DNA from: Cranoglanis bouderius
Lineage: Eukaryota; Chordata; Actinopteri; Siluriformes; Cranoglanididae
DNA length: 64,000 nucleotides
NCBI GenBank assembly: GCA_023630585.1
Contig: CM042544.1
Location: 9,929,256 to 9,993,255 of the forward strand
Direction of reading: 5' to 3'
Shown here: positions 31,690-42,330 of the stretch, in pieces
How positions within the stretch are numbered: the stretch's first letter is position 1
How the letters are laid out: each line of letters starts with the position of its first letter
Position numbers and translations under genes: made by a program
The notes under the pieces: model-generated
Told to the model about the DNA's origin: nothing
What the model saw: only the letters and a program-made list of their open reading frames with translations
The model's database searches: none

Positions 31690-32225
31690 TGCTGGTTCGA
31701 CCTGGCCTTCTTACCGTCCACAGCTAGACCACGCCCCCGCCCCACTGCCTGACTCAGGCCAGGGAGCCGTCCTGAGTATAGCGAGAGAGGTAATCCCCCA
31801 GCCTGTGGACCACCTCAAACTTGAATGGCTAAAGTGCCAGATATCCAAAGAGTGATCCGCACATTGGTATCCTTCATGCGGGGGAGCCATTAGAGCAGGG
31901 CGTGATCAGAAAACATGGTGAAAGGGTGCCCCAGTAGGTAGTATCGGAGAGTATCAGTCTGTAAAACAAAAGGGAGAGAAAAGTCAGGTGAATGCAACAG
32001 CGGGCCCCCATACAAATCCTCTTTCACCTGGCAGAAAGCCCACTCATACGGCTCTGTCCACTGGACTGGATCTGGCACCGTCTTTTTAGTGAGGTCAGTC
32101 ATTGGGCTGGTGACGTCCAAAAAATTAGGTGCAAACCTACTTTAATAGCCAGCCAGCCCCAGGAACTGCCTCACCACCTTTTTGGTCTTGGGTCTCAGAG
32201 AGGCTGCAATTGCAGCTGTCATCAG
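31690..32225 (-). pseudogene. Gypsy pol remnant (RT end and RNase H start)
   Basis: Minus-strand coding fragments in order: RQFLGLAGY then FAPNFLDVTSPMTDLTKKT (about 32175-32080), DPVQWTEPYEWAFCQVKEDL, GGPLLHSPDFSLPFVLQTD (about 32010-31955), then directly TLRYYLLGHPFTMFSDHALL (about 31950-31890). The normal sequence between LQTD and TLRYYL is missing, so an internal deletion removed about 60 residues of RNase H. The sequence is joined at 32226 to an L2 tail, so the L2 inserted into this Gypsy copy. Confidence 0.8.
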
Positions 32226-32777
32226 TTTGAAGTTCAAGTTCAAGTTCAGTTTATTTGTATAGCGCTTTTAACAATGGACATTGTCCCAAAGCAGCTTTAC
32301 AGAAGTATATAAATTCAGGACATAGATTTTAAATTTATGAATTTATCCCCAATGAGCAAGCCAGCGGCGACGGTGGCAAGGAAAAACTCCTGGAGACGAT
32401 ATGAGGAAGAAACCTTGAGAGGAATCAGACACAAAAGGGAACCCATCCTCATTTGGGTAACACCGGATAGTGTGATTATAAATAAATAAATCTCTTCTAT
32501 ATATGTACCAGTACCACAGGGTCAAATAGCAGTTGTGAGACCATGAAAAATTTATTACAGTTTTTATATGAAGTCTGTTTGGTTGAACTTCACCACTGTA
32601 ATCTCAATTATCTTTAGGCTGCATCATGTGGGGCCATCCTCAGCAGCAGCATGTGACTTCCAATTGATGAGATCTCCAACCAGAAGTAGGGCATCAGGAT
32701 GGATCGGGCAGGTCCAGAGAGCAGAAGGGGTCAGGATCACTGGCATCTCAGGAGTATCATGTGCAGCTTGACAGAAG

Positions 32778-32822
<45 letters not shown>

Positions 32823-33115
32823 AGAGAGAGAATTAGGTATGTTTATTGTCCCGTAATGGTTAAGGACAGTGTACTTTGCATGAGTGAAAGCAGGTACTCC
32901 GGCAAGACTAGCTATGACAGCATAACTAAAAGGGGGAGCAAGATAGTAACACAGACATGAGGGCTCCCTGGGACAAAGCAGCCAGCCACCCCACCACCAA
33001 CAAACCTGGGTGAACGTGTGAAGGTGGGGGGGTGACAGCATCCAGATATCTCAGTTCACCACACCACACTATGCCCGTGAGACCTCTAGATCTGCTCCTT
33101 TACCTAAGGAAAAAA

Positions 33116-34810
33116 CTATTCACGAAAGGCTTGATTAAACAAATATGTTTTCAGCCTGGACTTAAACACTGAGACTGTGTCTGAGTCCCGAACACTAATT
33201 GGAAGGCTGTTCCATAAATGTGGGGCTTTGTAAGAGAAAGCTCTTTCCCCTGCTGTAGCCTTCACTATTCGAGGTACCGACAAATAGCCTGCACCTTTTG
33301 ATCGAAGTAGGCGTGGCAGATCATAAAAGACCAAAAGTTTGCTTAGGTACTGTGGCGCGAAGCCATTTAGCACTTTATAAGTCAATAGTAGTATTTTATA
33401 ATCAATGCGAAATTTCACTGGGAGCCAATGCAGTGTGGATAAGATAGGAGTGATGTGGTCATATCTTCTAGTTCTAGTAAGGACTCTTGCAGCTGCATTC
33501 TGGACTAACTGGAGTTTGTTTATGCTCTTACTGGAACATCCAGACAGTAAGGCATTACAAGAATCCAACCTAGAGGTGACAAAAGCATGGACTAATTTTT
33601 CTGCATCATGTAGTGACAATATATTTCTTATCTTAGCGATATTTCTGAGGTGAAAGAAGGCTATCCTAGTAATATTACCTATGTGGGTGTCAAAGGAAAG
33701 ACTGGAGTCAATAATCACACCAAGGTCTTTTACTGCTGCACATGATGAAACAGAAAGGCCATCCAGAGTAACTATGTAATCAGAAAACTTACTTCTAGCT
33801 ACATGTGGTCCTAGTATAAGTACTTCTGTCTTGTCAGAATTTAGTAAGAGGAAGTTAATAAGCATCCACTGTCTAATGTCCTTTACACATTCCTCGACAT
33901 TATTAAACTGGTGTCTGTCATCTGGCTTTGCTGAAACATACAACTGTGTGTAATCAGCATAACAGTGGAAGCTAATTCCATGTTTACGAATAATTTGACC
34001 CAGAGGTAGCATATATAAAGAAAAAAGCAGTGGGCCGAAAACAGAACCTTGTGGAACACCAAACTTTACCTCAGTATGCATAGAGAATTCACCATTTACA
34101 TCTGCAAACTGATGACGATCAGTCTAATAAGACCTGAGCCAGGAGAGAGCCGTTCCCATAATGCCAACAACGTTTTCTAGTCTACCGAGGAGAATAGTAT
34201 GATCAATTGTATCAAAAGCTGCACTAAGGTCAAGCAACACAAGCATGGAGACACAACCCTGATCAGAGGCCATCAGTAGGTCATTTACCACTTTAACCAG
34301 TGCTGTCTCTGTGCTATGATGAGGCCTAAATCCTGACTGATATATTTCATGAATGTTAATCTTATTTAGGTACAAGTATAGCTGCTGTGCTACAACCTTT
34401 TCTAAGATCTTGGAGATAAAGGGGAGATTTGATATTGGCCTGTAGCTGGACAATTGACAGGGGTCGAGGACAGTTTTTTTAATCAAGGGTTTGATAACTG
34501 CTAGTTTAAATGATTTAGGTACATAGCCAGTGCTAAGGGAAGAGTTGATTATTTTTAGAAGGGGTTTGATTAATTCTGGAGTAATCTGTTTGAAGAAACA
34601 TGTAGGTAAGGCATCTAGTATACAAGTTGATGATTTTGAAGAAGAAATTAATGAAATTAGTTCGGTCTCTCTAAGGGGAGTAAAGCACTCTAATCGTTGA
34701 TCTGATATTGCTATATTATTGTCTACAGGGTTAGTTAAACTGTCTGGTTTTAAATTAATAGTCTGAATTTTTTGTCTAATATTTTCAATTTTGCCAATAA
34801 AAAGACTCAT
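33116..34810 (-). pseudogene. L2 reverse transcriptase (copy 2)
   Basis: Two long frames separated by a single TAG near 34127: 34810-34124 (SSYRPISNLPFISKILEKVV, HEIYQSGFRPHHSTETALVK, LVLLDLSAAFDTIDHTILL) and 34081-33116 (VKFGVPQGSVFGPLLFSLYM, FHCYADYTQLYVSAKP, VKDLGVIIDSSLSF, NKLQLVQNAAARVLTRTRRY and the C-terminus FNQAFRE). The active-site box reads YADY instead of YADD, losing one of the two metal-binding aspartates. Otherwise it is the best-preserved L2 polymerase in the window. Confidence 0.9.
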
Positions 34811-34878
34811 GAAATCATTGCTGCTATATAATGATTGTGTGCCTGTTTCTGTGGCGGTTTTATTCCTAGGTAATTTTG

Positions 34879-35357
34879 CTATAGTATTAAATAAGAATCT
34901 AGGATTATTTTTGTTATCTTCAAGTAAGGTAGAGAGGCTGATCTAGCAGCACTAAGAGATTTCCTATAGTTCAGGAGGCTCTCCTTCCATGCTGTTTGAC
35001 GCCATTTACATTCTAATTGTCGAGTGATCTGTTTTAAGGTACGTGTGTGATCATTATACCAGGGTGCTAGCTTTTTCTCTCTAATTATTTTTCTTTTAAG
35101 TGGAGCTACCTTATCTAACGTGTAGCGGAACATTGACTCTAAGCTTTCAGTCGCCTGATCAAGTTCTATTGGATCAGACAGTGATTGAATCATAGTTGAT
35201 ATCTCTGGGAGGTTATTGATAAAACTCTGTGCGGTAGCTGACGTGAATGTACGTTTGACACAGTAGTGTGGAAAAGTGCATATATTATGATCAATGCGCA
35301 ATTTACATGAGATGAGATAATGATCTGAGATAGCTTCAGACTGCGGAAATGTGACTC
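34879..35357 (-). pseudogene. L2 endonuclease C-terminus and linker (copy 2)
   Basis: Minus-strand frame with VTFPQSEAISDHYLISCKLR (nuclease SDH box), HYCVKRTFTSATAQSFINN, DQATESLESMFRYTLDKVAP, KKLAPWYNDHTRTLKQITRQ and LLNYRKSLSAARSASLPYL. It begins abruptly at the RTE tail. The N-terminal nuclease motifs are not present in this copy. Confidence 0.85.
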
Positions 35358-35384
35358 TTCTTCTTTTTCTTTCAGCTGTTCCCT

Positions 35385-37001
35385 TCAGGGGTCGCCACAG
35401 CGAATCATCTGCCTCCATCTAGCCCTATCCCCTGCATCCTCTTCTCTCAGACAAACTACCTTCATGTCCTCCTTCACTACATCCATAAACCTCCTCTTTG
35501 GTCTTCCTCTCGGCCTCTTGCCTGGCAGCTCTAAGCTCAGCATCCTTTTACCGATATATTCACTCTCCCTCCTCTGAACATGTCCAAACCATCTCAACCT
35601 GGCCTCTCTAACTTTGTCTCCAAAACATCTCACATGTGCTGTCCCTCTGATGTACTCATTCCTGATCCTATCCATCCTCGTCACTCCCAAAGAGAACCTC
35701 AACATCTTCAGCTCTGCTACCTGTAACTCTTCCTCCTGTCTTTACCTCAGTGAACTGTCTCCAAACCATACAACATCGCTGGTCTCACTACTGTCCTGTA
35801 GACCTTTCCTTTCATTCTTGCTGGTACTCTTTATCACACAACAGACCTGACACTTTTCTCCACCCATTCCAACCTGCCTGCACACGCTTCTTCACCTCTT
35901 TTCCACACTCCCCATTGCTCTGGACTGTTGACCCTAAGTACTTAATATCCTGCACCTTCTTCACCTCTTCTCCCTGTAACCTCACTGATCCACTTGGATC
36001 CCTCTCATTCACACACATGTATTCTGTCTTGCTGCGACTAACCTTCATTCCTCTTCTCTCCAGAGCAAACCACCACCTCTCTAGACTTTCCTCCACCTGC
36101 GCCCTGCTCTCACTACAGATCACAATGTCATCCGCAAATATCATAGTCCATGGAGATTCCTGTCTGACCTCAGCTGTCAGCCTGTCCAACACCACCGCAA
36201 ACAAGAAGGGGCTCAGAGCCGATCCTTGATGCAGTCCCACCTTCAACGTGAACTCCTCTGTCACACCTACCACACACCTTACCATTGTCCTACTGCTCTC
36301 ATACATATCCTGCACCACTCTAACATACTTCTCTGCCATGCAGACCTCCTCATACAATACCACAGCTCCTATCTTGGCACCCTGTCATACGCTTTCTCTA
36401 AATCTACAAAGACACAATACAGCTCTTTCTGACCCTCTCTGTACTTCTCCATCAACATTCTCAAAGCAAATATTGCATCTGTAGTGCTCTTTCTTGGCAT
36501 GAAACCATATTGCTGCTCACAAATGCTCACTTCTCCCCTTAGCCTTTCTTCCACTACTCTTTCCCACAACTTAATTGTATGGTTCATCAGCTTAATACCT
36601 CTGTAGTTTCCACAACTCTGCACATCTCCCTTGTTCTTAAAAATCGGCACCAAAACACTTCTCCTCCATTCCTCAGGCATCCTCTCACTCTCTAAGACCT
36701 CGTTGAACAACCTAGTTAAAAACTCTACTGCCATCTCTCCTAGACACTTCCATACCTCCACTGGTATGTCATCAGGACCAACCGCCTTTCCTCTCTTCAT
36801 CCTCTTCAAAGCTCTCCTAACTTCACCCTTGCTAATCCTTTCTACTTCCTGCTCAACAACATTTGCCTCTACTACTCTTCTCTCTCTGTCATTTTCCTCA
36901 TTCATCAGTTCCTCAAAGTACTCCTTCCATCTTTCCCTCACCCTCCTGTCACCTGTCAACACATTTCCATCTCTATCTTTAATCACTCTAGCCTGCTGCA
37001 C
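35385..37001 (-). pseudogene. RTE reverse transcriptase (copy 2)
   Basis: Three frames: 37001-36369 (ALKRMKRGKAVGPDDIPVEV, NYRGIKLMNHTIKLWERVVE, PRKSTTDAIFALRMLMEKYR, VFVDLEKAYDRVPR), 36363-35812 (VGLHQGSALSPFLFAVVLDR, TMIFADDIVICSESRAQVEE, KYLGSTVQSNGECGKEVKKR) and 35705-35385 (MLRFSLGVTRMDRIRNEYIR to the end). Frame changes near 36366 and 35760 are not shared with copy 1. Both copies therefore decayed separately from an intact parent. Confidence 0.87.
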
Positions 37002-38250
37002 ATCCTTCTCTATCCCTCTGTCTCACCAACCGATACAAATCCCTCTCACCTTCCTTACTATCTAACCTTGCATACATGTCCTCATAAGCTTTCTGTTTGG
37101 CCTTTGCCACCTCTATCTTAACCTCACGCTGAATCTCCCTATATTCCTGTCTACTTTCCTCCATCCTCTCACTGTCCCACTTCTTCCTAGCTAACCTCTT
37201 CTTCTGGATACTCTCCTGAACTTCCTCATTCCACCACCAAGTCTCCTTGTCTTCTTTCCTCCTTCCAGATGACACACCTAGCACCTTCCTACCTGTCTCC
37301 CTGATCACTTTGGCTGTAGTAGTCCAGTCATCTGGAAGCACCTCCTGACCACCTAAAGCCTGTCTCAACTCCTCCCTGAAAACCGCACAGCACTCTTCCT
37401 TTTCCAACTTCCACCACTTTGTCTTCTGCTCTGCCTTTGCTCTCTTCATCTTCCTCACCACCAGAGTCATCTTACACACCACCATCCTATGCTGTATAGC
37501 TACACTCTCTCCTACCACTACTTTGCAATCGCTAATCTCCATCAGATTACAGTGTCTACATAAGATATAGTCCACCTGTGTGCTCCTGCCACCACTCTTA
37601 TATGTCACCCTGTGTTCCTGCCTCTTCTGAAAGTACGTGTTCACCACAGCCATCTCCATACTTTTAGCAAAGTCTACCAACCTCTGTCCTTCTGGGTTCC
37701 TTACCTGAAGACCAAACCTGCCCATCACTTCCTCATCCCCACTATTCCCTTCACCAACATGTACATTAAAGTCTGCCCCTATCACCACTCTCTCACCTCT
37801 GGGAACACTCTGCATCACTTCCTCAAGATCGCTCCAGAACCTGTCTTTCTCCTCTTGCTCACAACCTACTTGTGGAGCGTAAGCACTAACAACATTCAAC
37901 ATCACACCTTCAATTTCCAGCTTCAGACTCATCAACCTATCTGACACTCTCTTTACCTCCAGAACATTCTTCACAAACTCCTCCTTCAGGATCACTCCTA
38001 CTCCATTTCTCTTCCTGTCCACACCATGATAAAACAGTTTAAACCCTGCTCCAATGCTTCTAGCCTTGCTCCCTTTCCACTTGGTCTCCTGGACACACAG
38101 AATGTCGACTTTCCTCTGAATCATATCTACCGGCTCTCTGCCTTTACCTGTCATCGTACCAACATTCAAAGTCCCTACTTTCAGTCCTAAACTCCTGCCT
38201 TTCCTCTTGTCTCTCTGCCTACGGACACGCCTTCCTCCTCTAATACACCT
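36988..38250 (-). pseudogene. RTE endonuclease and RT N-terminal part (copy 2)
   Basis: The frame from 38169 covers NVGTMTGKGREPVDMIQRK, VDILCVQETKWKG, VVSAYAPQVG, IGADFNVHVGEGNSGDEEVM and, without the frame break seen in copy 1, continues into HRVTYKSGGRSTQVDYILCR and the basic linker. It stops at 36988 because of a short deletion near 37005 (copy 1 is intact there). The basic GRRRRGGRC segment lies just upstream in another frame. Confidence 0.88.
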
Positions 38251-38309
38251 TCCTCCTCTCCTTCTTCGACCAACAGTAGCCCAATTTCCACCAGTGCCCT
38301 GTAGGTCGT

Positions 38310-38995
38310 TGTGGGTGATGCGTTGTGTACCGTCTCTATCAGGCTGCCAAAGTCCCTCTTCAGGATTTCTGTCTGCCGTAGCCTGATGTCATTCACCCCC
38401 GCATGCAGCACGACAGCTCTGGTGTTCTTGGCATCCTTCAGGATCGCGGGTACCTGCGCAGCGACATCAAGAACACGAGCGCCAGAAAAACAATGGGTGC
38501 GAACCTTACCTTTAGTGGAGGTGACGCGAACGATCCAAACAATGGAGTCTCCGATGATCATGGCGTTGGGTTTGTCTCGCGGAGAGGGGCAAAGCGGTTC
38601 CAGATGGAGATCTTGAAGACTGGGGGCGGCGGAGTGGGAGAGGTCATCGCCTGGCGTCAGGCCTGCGCCTTCCGCCGCTGGTGCACCCAAGGTCCGTGGT
38701 GAGTCGGCACCGGAGTGAAGGAGACCTGGGCTGGTTGCGTCCTTGGTGCATGGCCCCTGTGCAGAGAAACGCACGGAGTAGAGGTGGTGGGAGTGATTGT
38801 ATCACACCGTAAGCTTACCGTGCTTTTGTGAGCATCAGTGCGAGATGTCTCTAGCGCGGCTCTCCATTCATGCAGCTGGGCCTGCTTCTTTAGTAGGTCG
38901 TGGATCTGCTTCTCCATGGCCTCCAACTCCAACTGCACCTTGTGCAATTCGAACGTGTCCTCACCTGCACTCAAAGGTAAAGAAACATCCGACAT
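38310..38995 (-). pseudogene. L2 ORF1 with SGNH-type esterase domain
   Basis: The minus-strand ATG at 38995 gives MSDVSLPLSAGEDTFELHKV, followed by a coiled-coil stretch (ELEAMEKQIHDLLKKQAQLH, heptad-like leucines). A frame change near 38720-38770 leads to the esterase part: MIIGDSIVWIVRV (block I, Gly-Asp-Ser nucleophile), THCFSGARVLDVA (block II Gly) and VVLHAGVNDIRLRQTEILKR (block III GxND). This arrangement is known from ORF1 proteins of some CR1/L2-group LINEs. The frame is cut after NASPTTT at the RTE junction, so the block V Asp-x-x-His is missing. It reads by chance 24 or more codons into the RTE sequence. Confidence 0.82.
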
Positions 38996-39520
38996 GTTGT
39001 CGGCTTTAAACAGTAGTGTTTGAGTGAGAATGTAAATAAGACTAGCTACAACAAATGGAAATGTTAGCACAAAATTATTAATAAAAAATAAAGGAACAGT
39101 ATAATTTAAACACCGACACAAGCAACAAACTCCCGGCAAACGATTCGAAAACAGGAACTACGTCACAGGAACCTGGGGACGCACCTGCCCATGATCCAAG
39201 TGGAAGCCCCGATACCGTACTTCCACCTGTCCAATTGTACACTTCTTTGAGTTTGCTGGGAGTCCCACCCATCTTAAAGATCTCAGGACAGGATTCTGTC
39301 CATGAGTCTTTGAAATGTCGCTGGGGCTCCAGACTAAATGCTGTAACCCAAACAGAGTTGAAAAGGCTGTTTATCCCCAAAATATTGGAGCAGTTCATCT
39401 ATGCGAGGCATCAGATATGCATCAAATTTTGACACTGCGTGATGACGAGACTTGGTGCATGATCTACGATGGCGGCTTCCAGCTGCTAGGCTGCAAACAA
39501 CTCCAAGATCAACATTCGTA
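38996..39520 (-). other. L2 5' UTR or flanking sequence, not recognised
   Basis: Open frames on both strands (39078-39398 minus, 39235-39432 plus) have no recognisable motif. The segment lies between ORF1 and the family D element. Confidence 0.4.
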
Positions 39521-39526
39521 TATATA

Positions 39527-41031
39527 CAGGTGCATCTCAATAAATTAGAATGTCGTGGAAAAGTTCATTTATTTCAGTAATTCAACTCAAATTGTGAAAC
39601 TCGTGTTAAATAAATTCAATGCCACAGACTGAAGTAGTTTAAGTCTTTGGTTCTTTTAATTGTGATGATTTTGGCTCACATTTAACAAAAACCCACCAAT
39701 TCACTATCTCAACAAATTAGAATATGGTGACATGCTAATCAGCTAATCAACTCAAAACACCTGCAAAGGTTTCCTGAGCCTTCAAAATGGTCTCTCAGTT
39801 TGGTTCACTAGGTAAGCCACAAACATTCATTGCCAAAGAAGCTGGCTGTTCACAGAGTGCTGTATCCAAGCATGTTAACAGAAAGTTGAGTGGAAGGAAA
39901 AATTGTGGAAGAAAAAGATGCACAACCAACCGAGAGAACCGCAGCCTTATGAGGATTGTCAAGCAAAATCGATTCAAGAATTTGAGTGAACTTCACAAGC
40001 AATGGACTGAGGCTGGGGTCAAGGCATCAAGAGCCACCACACACAGACATGCCAAGGAATTTGGCTACAGTTGTCGTATTCCTCTTGTTAAGCCACTCCT
40101 GAACCACAGACAACATCAGAGGCGTCTTACTTGGGCTAACGAGAAGAAGAACTGGACTGTTGCCCAGTGGTCCAAAGTCCTCTTTTCAGATGAGAGTAAG
40201 TTTTGTATTTCATTTGGAAACCAAGGTCCTAGAGTCTGGAGGAAGGGTGGAGAAGCTCATAGCCCAAGTTGCTTGAAGTCCAGTGTTCAGTTTCCACAGT
40301 CTGTGATGATTTGGGGTGCAATGTCATCTGCTGGTGTTGGTCCATTGTGTTTTTTGAAAACCAAAGTCACTGCACCCGTTTACCAAGAAATTTTGGAGCA
40401 CTTCATGCTTCCTTCTGCTGACCAGCATTTTGAAGATGCTGATTTCATTTTCCAGCAGGATTTGGCACCTGCCCACACTGCCAAAAGCACCAAAAGTTGG
40501 TTAAATGACCATGGTGTTGGTGTGCTTGACTGGCCAGCAAACTCACCAGACCTGAACCCCATAGAGAATCTATGGGGTATTGTCAAGAGGAAAATGAGAA
40601 ACAAGAGACCAAAAAATGCAGATGAGCTGAAGGCCACTGTCAAAGAAACCTGGGCTTCCATACCACCTCAGCAGTGCCACAAACTGATCACCTCCATGCC
40701 ACGCCGAATTGAGGCAGTAATTAAAGCAAAAGGAGCCCCTACCAAGTATTGAGTACATGTACAGTAAATGAACATACTTTCCAGAAGGCCAACAATTCAC
40801 TAAAAATGTTTTTTTTATTGGTCTTATGAAGTATTCTAATTTGTTGAGATAGTGAATTGGTGGGTTTTTGTTAAATGTGAGTCAAAATCATCACAATTAA
40901 AAGAACTAAAGACTTAAACTACTTCAGTCTGTGGCATTGAATTTATTTAATACACGAGTTTCACAATTTGAGTTGAATTACTGAAATAAACGAACTTTTC
41001 CACAACATTCTAATTTACTGAGATGCACCTG
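39527..41031 (+). mobile_element. Tc1-like transposon (family D, copy 2), structurally intact
   Basis: 1,505 bp. CAGGTGCATCTCAATAAATT opens the element and its complement closes it; TA lies on both sides (39525-39526, 41032-41033). The inverted repeats extend about 200 bp (39527-39726 and 40833-41031) and carry an outer site (CTCAATAAATTAGAATG) and an inner site (CTCAACAAATTAGAATA), the IR/DR arrangement. The transposase between them has no stop or frame change. Confidence 0.96.
39787..40752 (+). CDS. Tc1-like transposase, intact DD34E
   Basis: 321 codons from ATG 39787 to TGA 40750-40752, within the size range of Tc1-family transposases (about 340). Residues 11-33 (PQTFIAKEAGCSQSAVSKHV) form the first helix-turn-helix. 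Residues 37-45 (RKNCGRKRC) are a basic linker that could also serve nuclear import. Residues 50-115 form the second DNA-binding part. The catalytic triad is Asp135 (VLFSDESKF), Asp225 (FQQDLAPAH) and Glu260 (NPIENLW), with 34 residues between the last two. The protein would bind the outer and inner sites of its own inverted repeats, cut, and reinsert at TA. No promoter was identified. Activity is inferred from intactness only. Confidence 0.95.
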   Translation: MVSQFGSLGKPQTFIAKEAGCSQSAVSKHVNRKLSGRKNCGRKRCTTNRENRSLMRIVKQNRFKNLSELHKQWTEAGVKASRATTHRHAKEFGYSCRIPLVKPLLNHRQHQRRLTWANEKKNWTVAQWSKVLFSDESKFCISFGNQGPRVWRKGGEAHSPSCLKSSVQFPQSVMIWGAMSSAGVGPLCFLKTKVTAPVYQEILEHFMLPSADQHFEDADFIFQQDLAPAHTAKSTKSWLNDHGVGVLDWPANSPDLNPIENLWGIVKRKMRNKRPKNADELKATVKETWASIPPQQCHKLITSMPRRIEAVIKAKGAPTKY

Positions 41032-41040
41032 TATATACAG

Positions 41041-41043
<3 letters not shown>

Positions 41044-41082
<39 letters not shown>
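41044..41082. repeat. (AT)n microsatellite
   Basis: 39 bp of AT next to the right end of the family D element. Confidence 0.95.
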
Positions 41083-41084
<2 letters not shown>

Positions 41085-41239
41085 TCTTTTTCTTCCCTCC
41101 ATTTCTTTTCGTATTTTTCTCCCGTTTCAAACTGGACCATAACGGTATACAACCTGGAATACCTTTGTTAGAAGTTTCCCCTCGTTCTCCGAGTCGCTCG
41201 AGCGGTGGACTCGAACACTTCCGCATTCCACTGCGTGCT

Positions 41240-41800
41240 TTCCAGCGCTATTCAAAAACTCTCCGATAGACATTCCATTCATAAAGACTCTCGTGTTGTT
41301 TACCTATGCCATGTGCATTTTGTTGTCGTTCACGTCATGTCTCCGCCTCCTGTGTTTCCCCATGTGTGTTTGTTATTGTATTGCGTCATGTCTCTGCCCC
41401 GTTTCCTCATTGGTTCTCTGTCTAATGTGATTATAATGTCCAGGTGTCTTTGATTGTGGGTGTGTTTAAAAACCCCTGTTTGTGTCCGCTTCAACGCGGA
41501 GTATTAGTTAGTATTAGTTTATCTTAGGATAAGTTTGTCATAGTTAATCATAGTCTTGGTTTTTCATAGTATTGTTATTCATAGTTCAGTTTGTTAGAAT
41601 TTAGATGTGTTTAACCGTGCGCTTTGTTCCGGTGTTTCCCAGATCACTAATCTTGTTTACTACAGCCTGGATTACAGTTTGTTTTGCTCATAGTATGGAT
41701 TCTTTTGTTTATAATAAACTCTTCTACATTTACTGACGTCTCCCCAGCGCATGCATCCTGACTCCCTCTTCCGACCAACACGTCTGTGTTACGTAACAAC
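41240..41800 (+). mobile_element. LTR-like block
   Basis: The layout resembles the solo LTR at 52672-53122: CATGTGTGTTTG-type upstream part, a TATA-like TGTTTAAAAACCCC at 41462-41475, a polyadenylation signal AATAAACTC at 41714-41722, and an end in GTTACGTAACA (41790-41800). The left boundary and target duplication could not be fixed. 41083-41239 was not recognised. Confidence 0.45.
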
Positions 41801-41845
41801 CTTGAGGAATTTATCGACACGCACTACAACAGACTCTGCTGCACT

Positions 41846-42330
41846 ATGAACAGGGATAAACCAGACGACAAAAAAAATAAAGAAAGTAAAGGTAACCTCA
41901 CTCCAAGAGACCTCATCCCGATTCACTATCCAGCCCAAGTATAACACCATCCACATCATCTAAACCACCGTGCTGCACAGAGGTAAGCGACATTCTGCTC
42001 TCAATTGAAAATAAACTTTCCAGACTTGATGCCAAGATCGCACTGATTGAAGTGATACACAAGGAATTCCAGGAACTGCGGCTCAGCTTGGAATTCAGCC
42101 AAGAACAGATCACTCTCACTAAAGATCATCATTTTTTAAAGCACTCTGTTCACACACTTACTACTCAACTCACCTCTGTAGTTGCAGAAAACAAAACCAT
42201 GAAAGAGAACATTCTGGACTTGCAAACACACAGCATGAGGGACAATTTAGTTTTTACAGGCATTCCAGATCAAACTCCAGATGACCCTGAAAAATCAGTC
42301 AAGGACTTTATGATAAAACAACTCAAATTA
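41846..42330 (+). pseudogene. L1-type ORF1, N-terminal and central part
   Basis: RNA-binding chaperone of L1-group LINEs. ATG at 41846 starts MNRDKPDDKK, followed by a stop-interrupted stretch. A coiled coil is readable from about 41985 (SRLDAKIALIEV, LTKDHHFLKHSVHTLTTQL). The RNA-recognition region starts at MRDNLVFTGIPDQTPDDPEK and SVKDFMIKQLKL. The protein is cut at 42330 by an L2 composite and resumes at 44795 (PAKTIQTITFHQVHRI). Confidence 0.78.
42325..42330. repeat. Target-site duplication AAATTA (left)
   Basis: The same six bases recur at 44789-44794. Deleting one copy plus the interval between restores the L1 ORF1 reading (IKQLKL then PAKTIQ). Confidence 0.75.

Larger units (their letters stand above)
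35365..38306 (-). mobile_element. RTE-clade LINE (copy 2), slightly 5' truncated
   Basis: Collinear with the copy at 22541-25690 and nearly identical by eye. The 3' end near 35365 has a (GAA)-type tail (35354-35366) in place of ATT. The 5' break lies at CGACCTACAGGGCACTGG (about 38296-38312), where it meets L2 ORF1. Confidence 0.88.
32226..39520 (-). mobile_element. L2-type LINE (copy 2), interrupted by RTE copy 2
   Basis: The 3' tail of repeated AAGTTC is at 32226-32245, followed by the ACAATGGACATTGTCCCAAAG motif and a long 3' UTR to about 33115 containing an AG tract (32780-32832). ORF2 parts lie at 33116-35357 and ORF1 with an esterase-type domain at 38310-38995. The RTE copy (35365-38306) sits between, and the first two thirds of the endonuclease are missing, so a target deletion accompanied or followed that insertion. 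The 5' limit near 39520 is uncertain. Confidence 0.75.

Noticed and set aside
38187..38774. A novel esterase fusion protein (L2 ORF1 joined to RTE)
   Set aside because: The in-frame extension runs only to the end of an open stretch of the RTE 5' region, the upstream ORF1 is already frameshifted, and the catalytic Asp-His block is absent. Reported as a junction of interest, not as a gene.
39078..39548. Possible host exon in overlapping frames on both strands
   Set aside because: No domain, no splice-site context that I can support, and it lies between L2 ORF1 and a transposon, most likely in the L2 5' region.
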